A stretch of 18,571 nucleotides of DNA, taken from NCBI GenBank assembly GCA_905213725.1, contig CAJMJM010000024.1, positions 1 to 18,571 of the forward strand. The letters run 5' to 3'. The notes beneath the pieces were generated by a model. That model saw only the letters and a program-made list of their open reading frames with translations, searched no databases and was not told where the DNA came from. Position numbers and translations under genes: made by a program. The stretch comes from Collinsella aerofaciens. Lineage in GTDB: Bacteria > Actinomycetota > Coriobacteriia > Coriobacteriales > Coriobacteriaceae. Shown one piece after another: positions 1-6,854 of the stretch. Positions within the stretch are counted from its first letter, which is position 1. Every line of letters begins with the position of its first letter.

Positions 1-111
1 ATACCCCAGCGGCTCCTCCTGATGCAGACGGGTGCCGGTAACCACGCAGGTGCGGCCGATATTGCCCGTATTGGCCGGAATCTCGGGCGCATACAGCACA
101 ATGTTGAACAT
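1..111 (-). CDS. trmL: tRNA (cytidine(34)-2'-O)-methyltransferase TrmL-like, N-terminal part only
   Basis: Only the first 37 codons are in the window; the gene runs off the left edge. The visible N-terminus begins MFNIVLYAPEIPANTGNIGR and continues with a TGTRLH...EPLG segment, the typical opening of the SpoU/TrmH-class (SPOUT) enzyme TrmL. In characterised relatives this enzyme puts a 2'-O-methyl group on the wobble base of tRNA-Leu isoacceptors, using S-adenosylmethionine, in the cytoplasm. A good Shine-Dalgarno AGGAG (116-120) sits four bases before the ATG, so the start is secure. Only 21 bases separate this start from the terminator that closes the upstream GTPase gene. The SAM-binding knot lies outside the window, so activity cannot be judged. 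Confidence 0.85.
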   Translation of the reverse strand, partial: MFNIVLYAPEIPANTGNIGRTCVVTGTRLHQEEPLGY

Positions 112-132
112 GAATCTCCTTGGCTCAGAACG

Positions 133-167
133 AAAAACCACCACGAAGGGCACCTTCGTGGTGGTTT
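133..167 (-). terminator. Intrinsic terminator after the COG0523 GTPase gene
   Basis: A perfect 15-bp inverted repeat (arms 135-149 and 153-167, loop of three bases) is followed on the minus strand by TTTTT, ending at 133. It lies 40 bases after the GTPase stop codon and 22 bases before the trmL start. The plus strand has only the three T's of the arm itself, so it should act on minus-strand transcription. Confidence 0.85.
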
Positions 168-206
168 GGCGGTTACGTAGGCGGAAAAATACCCGCTTGG
201 ATAAGC

Positions 207-1337
207 CTAGGCGCGGTGCCAGTCGGTCAGGCAGGCATCGAGGGAGGCGATGAGCGCATCCTTGTCCATGTGACGGCCGATGATGCACAGGCTCGTCATG
301 CGGTCGCCCGTCTCGTCGTCCCAAATCTGCATGATTTCGGGGTTCTCGTCGATGATCTTCTGCTTCTCGCCCTCGGGCGCCGAGTCGACAAACAGGCCGT
401 TCTCCATCAGGCGCATCTGGTGGCCGGCCTGCTCAAACATGTAGCACATGTCCGGATCGCCGGTCTGCCACAGCGGACCCTTGACGCGGATGACCTCGTC
501 GGGCCACTCCTGCTCAACAAAATCGGTGAACTTCTGCAGGTCAAACGGCTTGCGGCGCGAGTACACAAAGGTCTCGATGTCGTACTCGAGCACCTCGGGG
601 TCGTCGTGCTCTTCGGGATGCTCCATGGCCTCGATCCAGGCGGCGGAGTTGTAGGCGCGCATAAAGTCGAAGCGGTCGGTATCGAGCAGCTCCTCCATGG
701 GGACCTCGCCGTTTTGGGCCTCGACGATCACGGCGTCCTTCTGCAGACTGCGCACGATGGCCTTGAGCTCGGCGATCTGCTCAGGGCTCACGGTATCGGT
801 CTTGTTGAGGATCAGCGTGGAGCAAAACTCGATCTGCTGGATGAGCAGGCTCTCGATATCGTCCTCGTCGATATCCTCGGCCAGCAGGTCGCGACCGCCG
901 TTGAACTCGTCGTACATGCGGGCGCAGTCGACCACGGCCACGATGTTGTCGAGCGCGAGTTTGGGCTCGCCGCCCACCTTGGCCTCGTCGCAGAAGCTCG
1001 AGATGGTGTAGGCGATGGGGATAGGCTCGCAAATGCCCGAAGCCTCGATGATGATGTAGTCGAAGTTGCCCGAATCGGCGATGCCCTGCAGCTGGTTGGC
1101 AAGGTCGTCCGAAAGCGTACAGCAGATGCAGCCGTTGGTGAGCGGGATGAGGTCGTCGGTCTCGGAAAGGCCGCCGTCGGCGATGAGGCTGGCATCGACG
1201 TTGATCTCGCCGATATCGTTGACGATTACGGCGGCGCGGATACCGCCATCGTTAGCGAGGATGTGGTTGAGCAACGTGGTCTTGCCGGCACCGAGGTATC
1301 CGGTAAGCATGATGATTTTCACGGGTTTGTTGGGCAT
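207..1337 (-). CDS. COG0523/CobW-family (G3E) GTP-binding metallochaperone-type protein
   Basis: 376 residues. The G3E P-loop GTPase signature is complete: Walker A GYLGAGKTT (13-21), the family metal-binding motif CICC (70-73, in NGCICCTL), a Walker B-like stretch ending IIEASG with Glu98, and the guanine-specificity motif NKTD (178-181). A CobW C-terminal domain follows from about residue 260, ending IIGRHMDKDAL. Members (CobW, YjiA, ZagA, nitrile hydratase activators) use GTP to deliver Zn, Co or other metals to client proteins; the metal here is unknown. The His/acidic stretch EHPEEHDD near residue 230 is short compared with the long His loops of some members. I place the start at ATG 1335-1337, seven codons inside the longest frame, because AAAGGAGGG lies directly before it. 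The ArsC-like gene lies 86 bases upstream. I saw no convincing Zur box. Confidence 0.88.
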   Translation of the reverse strand: MPNKPVKIIMLTGYLGAGKTTLLNHILANDGGIRAAVIVNDIGEINVDASLIADGGLSETDDLIPLTNGCICCTLSDDLANQLQGIADSGNFDYIIIEASGICEPIPIAYTISSFCDEAKVGGEPKLALDNIVAVVDCARMYDEFNGGRDLLAEDIDEDDIESLLIQQIEFCSTLILNKTDTVSPEQIAELKAIVRSLQKDAVIVEAQNGEVPMEELLDTDRFDFMRAYNSAAWIEAMEHPEEHDDPEVLEYDIETFVYSRRKPFDLQKFTDFVEQEWPDEVIRVKGPLWQTGDPDMCYMFEQAGHQMRLMENGLFVDSAPEGEKQKIIDENPEIMQIWDDETGDRMTSLCIIGRHMDKDALIASLDACLTDWHRA

Positions 1338-1423
1338 GTGCCCTCCTTTGTTAGACATGGCTTACAGTTGAATCTTATGCCAAACGCCTGCTCTTATACC
1401 CACGCGCTGGCAAATAACACAGG

Positions 1424-1765
1424 CTACTCCCAGGCTCCCCATACATCGGGGCAATAACCGACGGTGGCCTTTTTGCCGTTACGCACGATGGGCTCGGCTA
1501 GAACCTGCTGGTTCTCGAGCAACTTGTCGAAGCGCTGGCTGGGGGAGAGGTGCTGGATGAGCGCGAGCGTCTCCTCGTCCATGGCATTGGGGTTGAGCAG
1601 CTTGTCGATACCGCCGACCGCCTGCATCACGCTCGTGAGCTCGCCCTTGCTCATCTCCTTTTCCTTAAGGTCAATAAACTGCACCTTAATGCGGCGCTCT
1701 TTGAAGAAGCGCTGTGCTTTCTTGGTATCGAAAGACTTTTTGGTGCCAAAAATTTGCACGTTCAT
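1424..1765 (-). CDS. ArsC/Spx-fold protein lacking the usual active-site cysteine
   Basis: 113 residues, the usual length for the ArsC/Spx/YffB thioredoxin-like family. The N-terminus MNVQIFGTKKSFDTKKAQRF aligns with the family active-site loop (C-x-x-C-x-K-A in Spx; a single Cys in many others). Both cysteine positions are replaced, by Ser11 and Thr14. The rest is well preserved, including KxQFIDLKEK, the LLNP stretch, and PIVRNGKKATVGY near the C-terminus, where the anion-binding Arg is expected. The only cysteine is in GYCPDVW near the C-terminus. The ATG at 1763-1765 is preferred; longer readings run back into the upstream gene. The start lies 17 bases after the flavoprotein stop, so the two are probably cotranscribed. 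It has no arsenic genes around it and should not be called arsenate reductase. A redox-inactive or binding role is possible. Confidence 0.8.
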   Translation of the reverse strand: MNVQIFGTKKSFDTKKAQRFFKERRIKVQFIDLKEKEMSKGELTSVMQAVGGIDKLLNPNAMDEETLALIQHLSPSQRFDKLLENQQVLAEPIVRNGKKATVGYCPDVWGAWE

Positions 1766-1782
1766 GTATTTGTTCCGCCGTT

Positions 1783-2406
1783 CTACCTGATGAAGTTGGT
1801 GCGCTCGCGATCGGCTTCGGGGGCTTCGATACCGGCGGCCTGTCCTGCCTCGATACAATGCAGGAGCCAGGCCATGTTCTTGCCGATGTTGCGCATGGTG
1901 GCCAGGCCCTCGGCGTCCTGGGCGGCCTCGCCCGGCATGGCGCCAAACACGTTGTTCCAGTACGTGGAAGCAACCACGGGCATCTGGTTGATGGTGAAGT
2001 ACTTATTGAGCACGTCGAAGGTGGTCGACGTGCCGCCGCGACGGGCAACGGCGACGGCAGCGCCCGGCTTGTGTGCAAAGGCTTTGCTGCCGGCATAGAA
2101 TGCGCGATCGAGGGCCGAAAGGATGCGTCCGCTGGGGTGCGCATAGTAGACGGGCGAGCCAAAGACAAAGCCATCTGCCTGCTCGGCGGCAGCGATCAGC
2201 TCGTTCACCACGTCATCGTCAAAGGTGCAGCGGCAATCGAGCTTGCCGCACTGACCACAGCCAATGCAGTCGCGAATGGGCTTGGTGCCCAGCTGAAACA
2301 CCTCGGTATCAATGCCTTCGGCATTGAGTTGCTCGGCGACTTCGGCGAGTGCGCGGGCGGTGTTGCCGTTTGCCTTGGGGCTGCCATTGACCAAAAGAAC
2401 CTTCAT
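1783..2406 (-). CDS. Flavodoxin-fold NAD(P)H-dependent oxidoreductase with a compact cysteine cluster
   Basis: 207 residues of the NADPH-dependent FMN reductase / iron-sulfur flavoprotein superfamily. The FMN phosphate loop is VNGSPKANGNT (6-16), and FGSPVYYAHPSG forms the second FMN-contacting loop. Between them sit cysteines 47, 50, 53, 58 and 60 (C-x2-C-x2-C-x4-C-x-C), a spacing like the compact [4Fe-4S] motif of archaeal iron-sulfur flavoproteins, so an Fe-S centre is plausible but unproven. It would be a soluble electron-transfer protein; the partner is unknown. The start could be GTG 2409 or ATG 2406. I choose ATG because AGGGAG lies six bases before it. An extended -10 promoter lies just upstream, and the ArsC-like gene follows after 17 bases. 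Confidence 0.85.
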   Translation of the reverse strand: MKVLLVNGSPKANGNTARALAEVAEQLNAEGIDTEVFQLGTKPIRDCIGCGQCGKLDCRCTFDDDVVNELIAAAEQADGFVFGSPVYYAHPSGRILSALDRAFYAGSKAFAHKPGAAVAVARRGGTSTTFDVLNKYFTINQMPVVASTYWNNVFGAMPGEAAQDAEGLATMRNIGKNMAWLLHCIEAGQAAGIEAPEADRERTNFIR

Positions 2407-2443
2407 CACAAACTCCCTCTGCTGTCGGTGACTTCTGCAGAGG

Positions 2444-2452
2444 ATTATCGCA
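2444..2452 (-). promoter_or_regulatory. Candidate extended -10 promoter for the flavoprotein-ArsC-like pair
   Basis: On the minus strand TGC-GATAAT forms an extended -10 element, one mismatch from TATAAT in the hexamer. It is about 38 bases before the flavoprotein ATG and lies in the 74-base gap after the GGDEF gene. No good -35 is visible, as is usual for extended -10 promoters. Confidence 0.35.
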
Positions 2453-2480
2453 CGATGGGGGAGGCGGTGTGGGCGCGGTG

Positions 2481-4010
2481 CTAATCCAGTTTGGTACCTG
2501 GCACCTGCACGGCTTTCCCGAGCAACGCTTTGAGCTCGTTCAAAATCGAAACGGGCTGACGGTCGACGCCGTCCAGATGGAGCGTGGCCACGCGAATGGG
2601 CGGCTGATATTCAAATGGGCCAAAGAGCACGGGCGAACCCAGGAACCGCTCGATGTCGCTTGCGATCTCGTCGATCGCCTCGGGGCCGAGCTCATCGAAG
2701 AGTGCCACGAACATCGGCCCCGTCGAGCGGAACAGGCGGCCCTTGCCGCGCGAACAATCCATGAGGCAGGCGGCGCTTTCGGCGAGCACGCGGTCGCCTG
2801 CATCGAATCCAAAGCGGGCATTGACCTCGGCGATATCGTCGACCTTAATGGCAATAAAGCCTGCCTCGTGCGGCACGTGGCGCATCTCTCCAATAGCGTT
2901 GACCAGTGCGTGGACATCGCCCAGGCCCGTTACCGAGTCGGTCGTATCCGCTAGGCTTCGGTTGGCGATAATGCCCACATACATGCTGGGCTCGGTATCG
3001 GTGCCGTCCAAGCGGTAGCCCGTGCAGTCGCAAAGCACGTACGTTCCGGTGGCATCCATTACGCGATACTGCATGTAGTGGAAGTGCCACGTGCCGTTTA
3101 TCACCATGTCGAGCTCGGCGCGTACGTTGTCGCGGTCCTCGGGATGAACGCAGGCGAGCCACATGTCGAGCGAGTTAAAAGGGTGCTGGGAGGGCAGGTC
3201 AAAATCGCGCACGGCGTTAACCGACCATTGCGATTCTCCCGTATCGAGATTGAGGATAAACGGATAGCGCGTCTCGGAGCTCATGGAGATCGCTTGGAAC
3301 ACCCGGTCGTTGCAGGGAAGCTGATCGACGATTGGGCGTTGCGGCGCGTCACTGTCTTTCGGTTGCTGCACACGATGCATAAGCTTATAGCGGTACATCT
3401 TGCGATCGGCATCCATCGTCATCTGGCGACGCGTGTCGCCAGCAAGTGGATCGACGCGCGAGCAGCCAAAGCTAAAGCTGCCGATCATGGGCGCCTTGCC
3501 ACCTGAGCTCGCCTCGATCAGCCTGGTACGTACCTGCTCCAAGCGCTGCTCGAGTTCAATCTCGTTTGCGGAGAGCGAGATGAGCACAAACTCGTCTCCA
3601 CCGATACGGAACAGCATCTTATCGTGCTCCATGGTTTCGGAGAGCGTGCGGCAGATGCTCAGAATATAGCGATTGCCTTCGGCGTGGCCAAACCTATCAT
3701 TGCAATGCTTGAGATGGTCGATGTCAATATAGGCGCAGGTGAAGGGGTCGCCTTTGCGCCAGAGTTGCTCGACGTGACGGTCGAATCCGTTGCGGTTGCC
3801 CAAGTTGGTGAGCGGGTCGATATAGGCGTTACGCTCAAGCAACTGGCGCTCTTGTTGCAGGATGGCATGCGTCTTTTGCAGTTGCTCACCAACGGCGCGT
3901 AGCTCAGCAGGCAGCGCGGCAACATCGAGTTCAGCGGTCGAGACGCCGTTCGCAAGTCGCTGAAGATAGGCAATAATCGATTGCTCGCCCAGGCGATATG
4001 ACTCGTTCAT
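2481..4010 (-). CDS. Diguanylate cyclase: GGDEF - PAS - degenerate GGDEF
   Basis: 509 residues, no transmembrane segment or signal peptide, so cytoplasmic. A short helical N-terminus (about 1-60, coiled-coil-like) leads to a GGDEF domain with DPLTNLGNR near 65-73, the substrate-site stretch YIDIDHLKHCND and an intact RIGGDEF motif (GGDEF at 137-141), predicting synthesis of cyclic di-GMP from two GTP. The inhibitory RxxD I-site is absent: the aligned positions are Glu and Lys. A PAS-like fold follows (about 235-350, with the PAC-like stretch YRVMDATGTYVLCD), then a second GGDEF-like domain (about 355-495) that keeps SVTGLGD but has GPMF (431-434) at the signature, so it is likely non-catalytic. 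The start is ATG 4008-4010 with AAGGAGG nine bases upstream; an in-frame start nine codons earlier lacks this. It is a tandem paralog of the upstream protein. Confidence 0.88.
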   Translation of the reverse strand: MNESYRLGEQSIIAYLQRLANGVSTAELDVAALPAELRAVGEQLQKTHAILQQERQLLERNAYIDPLTNLGNRNGFDRHVEQLWRKGDPFTCAYIDIDHLKHCNDRFGHAEGNRYILSICRTLSETMEHDKMLFRIGGDEFVLISLSANEIELEQRLEQVRTRLIEASSGGKAPMIGSFSFGCSRVDPLAGDTRRQMTMDADRKMYRYKLMHRVQQPKDSDAPQRPIVDQLPCNDRVFQAISMSSETRYPFILNLDTGESQWSVNAVRDFDLPSQHPFNSLDMWLACVHPEDRDNVRAELDMVINGTWHFHYMQYRVMDATGTYVLCDCTGYRLDGTDTEPSMYVGIIANRSLADTTDSVTGLGDVHALVNAIGEMRHVPHEAGFIAIKVDDIAEVNARFGFDAGDRVLAESAACLMDCSRGKGRLFRSTGPMFVALFDELGPEAIDEIASDIERFLGSPVLFGPFEYQPPIRVATLHLDGVDRQPVSILNELKALLGKAVQVPGTKLD

Positions 4011-4045
4011 GATGGATAACCTCCTTGGGCGGAACAACGGTTTGT

Positions 4046-4079
4046 ATCATATCCTCAATTCGGTTTGAATTGGGGATAT
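4046..4079 (-). promoter_or_regulatory. Dyad and possible -10 element upstream of the GGDEF gene
   Basis: A 13-bp inverted repeat (arms 4049-4061 and 4067-4079, five-base loop, one non-Watson-Crick position) lies 38 bases before the gene start and 58 bases after the stop of the upstream EAL fragment. On the minus strand it runs into TATGAT (4046-4051), a fair -10 hexamer with no good -35. No T tract follows, so an operator over a promoter is more likely than a terminator, but this is inference. Confidence 0.35.
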
Positions 4080-4137
4080 AAGTTAGCTAATGGAGACAAA
4101 TGCCCCCTTCGACGGTGGCGTTTTGCGCGCGAGCGTA

Positions 4138-5055
4138 TCAGTTGTTATTGCCACCATCGAGCAATGCCTCAAAATCCTTCGCCGGCATGGGGCGGTAGTA
4201 GAGGAAGCCCTGAGCGTAGCGGGCGCCCATTTGTCGTAGCATGTTCGCCTGCTCATTTGTCTCGACGCCTTCGACCACGACGGGCAGATGGAGCGACTGC
4301 GCCATTTCGAGCATCGATGAAATGATTTGCGTGCTGCGGCCTTGATCGCGGTCGGTGGGCACAAAGGTGCGGTCGAGCTTGATGACGTCGACGTTGACGT
4401 TCTTGAGCATCGCGAGCGTGGACTGACCGGTGCCAAAATCGTCCATATAGGTCGAGAAGCCGCGGGTGTGCAGATCTGCGGTCAGCTTATCCACGGCCTC
4501 GGATTCTCCCGTATAAGCCGTCTCGGTGATCTCGATACGCATGAGCTCGGGCGGTAGGTTGTATTGGGCGGCGAGCGCCCCCATATGTTCGGCAACGTCG
4601 CAGGCAAGGATATCCACGCGCGACACATTAAGCGAGACCGGAACCACGCGAAGACGGCGATCGAGACGCTCGCGAAGCCATATGGCGACACCCTGCCAAA
4701 TGTACTTGTCGAGCGTCACTACAAAGCCGCTTTCCTCGAGTGTGGGGATAAACGTTGCGGGCGAAATGAGAGGGCCGTCCTTGTCAATCCAGCGGGTGAG
4801 TGCTTCGGCGCCAATAATCTCGCCGGTTTCCATATCGACCTGGGGCTGAAGATAGTACGTGATTCGACCATTTGACAGCGCGTACTGGAATTCGGTCAGC
4901 GTGCGGTGGAACTCGACTTCGCGCTCGTACTCCGCGGGGCGGAAAATGGCAATGCGCTCCTTGAAGTCGTTTTTGGCGCGTCGATTGGTAAACATGGCCT
5001 TTGCCTGCGCATCGATGGCGATCTCCTCATTGGAGTCGATGGGGTAAACGCCCAT
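4138..5055 (-). CDS. EAL c-di-GMP phosphodiesterase fragment, 3' part of a frameshifted gene
   Basis: This frame holds the end of a GGDEF domain (MGVYPIDSN..., the segment expected after the GGDEF signature) and a complete EAL domain. The phosphodiesterase motifs are all present: GAEALTRW, SLNVSR, IEITETAY, YMDDFGTG, IKLDRTF, VVEGVETNEQ and the closing QGFLYYRPM. The domain should therefore hydrolyse c-di-GMP to pGpG if expressed. The ATG at 5053-5055 has no Shine-Dalgarno and sits inside a GGDEF domain, so it is very unlikely to be a natural start. It is the continuation of the 652-residue frame that ends at 4896. Restoring one base near 5060 joins the two into a 905-residue protein. Confidence 0.8.
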   Translation of the reverse strand: MGVYPIDSNEEIAIDAQAKAMFTNRRAKNDFKERIAIFRPAEYEREVEFHRTLTEFQYALSNGRITYYLQPQVDMETGEIIGAEALTRWIDKDGPLISPATFIPTLEESGFVVTLDKYIWQGVAIWLRERLDRRLRVVPVSLNVSRVDILACDVAEHMGALAAQYNLPPELMRIEITETAYTGESEAVDKLTADLHTRGFSTYMDDFGTGQSTLAMLKNVNVDVIKLDRTFVPTDRDQGRSTQIISSMLEMAQSLHLPVVVEGVETNEQANMLRQMGARYAQGFLYYRPMPAKDFEALLDGGNNN

Positions 5056-6854
5056 GGACGGCCAAAACCTACGCCGTCATCATGTCTGGCTACGGCCTCG
5101 CGAACGCGGTTGTAGATTTGATGGACGGTGATGTGCTTAAAGGGGATGAGTACACAAAAGTCATCTTGGCCCCAGTACCCTGCGACGCCCATATCGGCAT
5201 TCTCGATGTCCTTGAGGACCGTGCCCACATCGGCGAGTGCGCGGTCGCCCTCGGCCTGGCCGTTCCATTCATTAAACAGGCGCATGTGGCCCATGTCGAC
5301 CGTGGCGATGCACCAGGTGCCGTTGCGCCTTGCCTCGAGAAATGCGTTGGCGCGCCGCATAAACTCGCTGGGTCGATAGAGACCCGTGAGCGAGTCGATA
5401 CGTTCGGCTATGGCGCTTTTGCGCTCCGCCTCGGGTATGGGGAGGCTGTCGTTGGGAACAAGCCCGCCGGCCGTGCGAAGGCGACGGTCGAGTTCGCCTA
5501 AAACGGCGATCGCTTGATGGGTTAAGTGCTCGTAAAAGGCCGGGACGACAAGGCAGACGGGAGTAATGGTGTCGCCTGCGATTCGAACAGGAGCGAAAAC
5601 GGCCTCTTTAAGGTGGCGGGTCAGTTGCTCGAATGCCTCGTGGTCTAGGTCGTTGCTGAGCACGACGCACTGAACGCTTCGTGAACGGTAGACCCGGCTC
5701 CTGCCGCGAGTGATCGACAGCATGCGGCCTGCGTATTCGGCAAGCATGTTGTCGACAGCCTCGGCCCCGTAGAGCTCGTTGAGCTTTGTCGTGCCACGAA
5801 CGCGCACCGCTATAAGCCCTGTCTCGCAACGATCGCGGCGGCTGGCGTCGATGGCGTTGGCCTGCATGCGCTGCGTTCCGAGGCCTGTGGCAGCGTCGAC
5901 GGTTTCGGCAAGTGAGTGGTTGACGAGCTCGCCGACATAGAGCGAGGGGACATTTCCGTCGCCGTCGATACGAAACCCGCGAGCACGGCAAAGGACGTAG
6001 TCGCCGACGGCGTTGCGCACACGATACTGCATGACGCGACGGTGCTTGGTGCCGTTGTAGACTTGGTCGATGTCGTTGATGCAGGCCTCAAGGTCGTCGG
6101 GATGGACGCGCGTTTTCCAGTAATCGCGACATTTGTCTATGTGCTCCGAGGGAAGGCCAAGGTCGCGCAAGGCGCCTTGTGACCAAAGGGTGCGATGTTT
6201 GTCCAAGTTCTCGATAAAGAAATAACGGCCCTCGTTGAGCATCGAAAAGGCGTCAAAAATTCGATCGCTTATTTCGAAGTCGTCGGCGTGAACTTGCGTG
6301 ATATTGCGTCGATCGAGGTGCATGGCATGACGTAGCTTGTAGTCGTACATGCGATGGTCGGCATCGAGCGTCATGCGATTGGAAGCTTCGCCCAGGGCGG
6401 GGTCGGCATGTGACACTCCGTAGCTAAACGAGTGGGGCATCTCGGAATCGTTGTTTTTGAGCAGAACCGTTCGGCAGTGTTTCAGACGTTCGGCGAGGTC
6501 GTCCTCGGTTGCAATCGTAGATAGAATGGCAAACTCGTCGCCGCCTATGCGAAACGCCGCTTCGCCCACCTTCATATACAGCTTAAGATAGAGACTTACC
6601 TGCAAGATATAGCGGTTGCCCTCGTCATGCCCAAAGACGTCGTTGCAGTGCTTGAGATTGTCGATATCGATGAACGCCATGGTAACGGGGGCGTCCTGCT
6701 CCCAGAGCTCCTCGAGGGAACGGGCAAAGCCGCCACGGTTGCCAAGCCCGGTAAGCTGGTCGGTAAAGGCAGTCCTGATCAGATCCTCCTGCCGCTCGAG
6801 AAGGTCACGGACGGTCTTTTCGAGCGTTTCGGTGTAATTGCTGACAGTATCCAT
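4896..6854 (-). CDS. GGDEF - PAS - degenerate GGDEF - GGDEF protein, 5' part of a frameshifted cyclase/phosphodiesterase
   Basis: The first 598 residues are genuine; the last 54 are an out-of-frame Arg/Ser/Pro-rich tail. Domains in order: N-terminal helix (1-28), GGDEF with DQLTGLGNR and intact RIGGDEF (GGDEF at 104-108), a PAS-like domain (about 205-320, with YRVRNAVGDYVLCR), a degenerate GGDEF-like domain (AATGLGT then RSRSVQCVVL in place of the signature), and a third GGDEF with DSLTGLYR and GQDDF (562-566). The first cyclase site lacks an RxxD I-site (Lys and Glu instead). No membrane segment is seen. An in-frame stop lies just upstream of ATG 6852-6854, so the start cannot be earlier, though no Shine-Dalgarno is obvious. 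The intact ancestor would also carry the EAL domain encoded at 4138-5055. Confidence 0.82.
   Translation of the reverse strand: MDTVSNYTETLEKTVRDLLERQEDLIRTAFTDQLTGLGNRGGFARSLEELWEQDAPVTMAFIDIDNLKHCNDVFGHDEGNRYILQVSLYLKLYMKVGEAAFRIGGDEFAILSTIATEDDLAERLKHCRTVLLKNNDSEMPHSFSYGVSHADPALGEASNRMTLDADHRMYDYKLRHAMHLDRRNITQVHADDFEISDRIFDAFSMLNEGRYFFIENLDKHRTLWSQGALRDLGLPSEHIDKCRDYWKTRVHPDDLEACINDIDQVYNGTKHRRVMQYRVRNAVGDYVLCRARGFRIDGDGNVPSLYVGELVNHSLAETVDAATGLGTQRMQANAIDASRRDRCETGLIAVRVRGTTKLNELYGAEAVDNMLAEYAGRMLSITRGRSRVYRSRSVQCVVLSNDLDHEAFEQLTRHLKEAVFAPVRIAGDTITPVCLVVPAFYEHLTHQAIAVLGELDRRLRTAGGLVPNDSLPIPEAERKSAIAERIDSLTGLYRPSEFMRRANAFLEARRNGTWCIATVDMGHMRLFNEWNGQAEGDRALADVGTVLKDIENADMGVAGYWGQDDFCVLIPFKHITVHQIYNRVREAVARHDDGVGFGRPWAFTPSTPMRRSPSMRRQRPCLPIDAPKTTSRSALPFSAPRSTSAKSSSTAR
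5055..5063 (-). other. Frameshift site in the cyclase/phosphodiesterase gene
   Basis: The correct frame runs ...DGVGFG through codon 598 (5061-5063) and then degenerates. The frame displaced by one base continues with the expected GGDEF-domain ending and the EAL domain. Adding one base in the minus-strand run GGCCG (that is, GGCCCG) gives GFG-PS-MGVYPI and an uninterrupted 905-codon frame. No canonical -1 slippery heptamer is present. It is either a real inactivating deletion or an assembly/sequencing error. Confidence 0.8.

Noticed and set aside
120..1457. Long plus-strand open frame of 445 codons opposite the GTPase gene
   Set aside because: It is rich in His, Val, Asp and Leu repeats typical of an antisense reading of a GC-rich gene, has no recognisable domain, and the minus-strand G3E GTPase explains the DNA fully.
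1424..1858. Longer ArsC-like reading with 31 extra N-terminal residues
   Set aside because: The extra part is an Arg-rich out-of-frame reading of the upstream flavoprotein's 3' end; the family N-terminus starts at 1765.
5055..5075. Programmed -1 ribosomal frameshift joining the cyclase and EAL halves
   Set aside because: A one-base backward slip would join the frames, but the local minus-strand sequence GGTTTTGGCCGTCC has no canonical X-XXY-YYZ heptamer in register and no obvious stimulatory hairpin, so a deletion or error is simpler.
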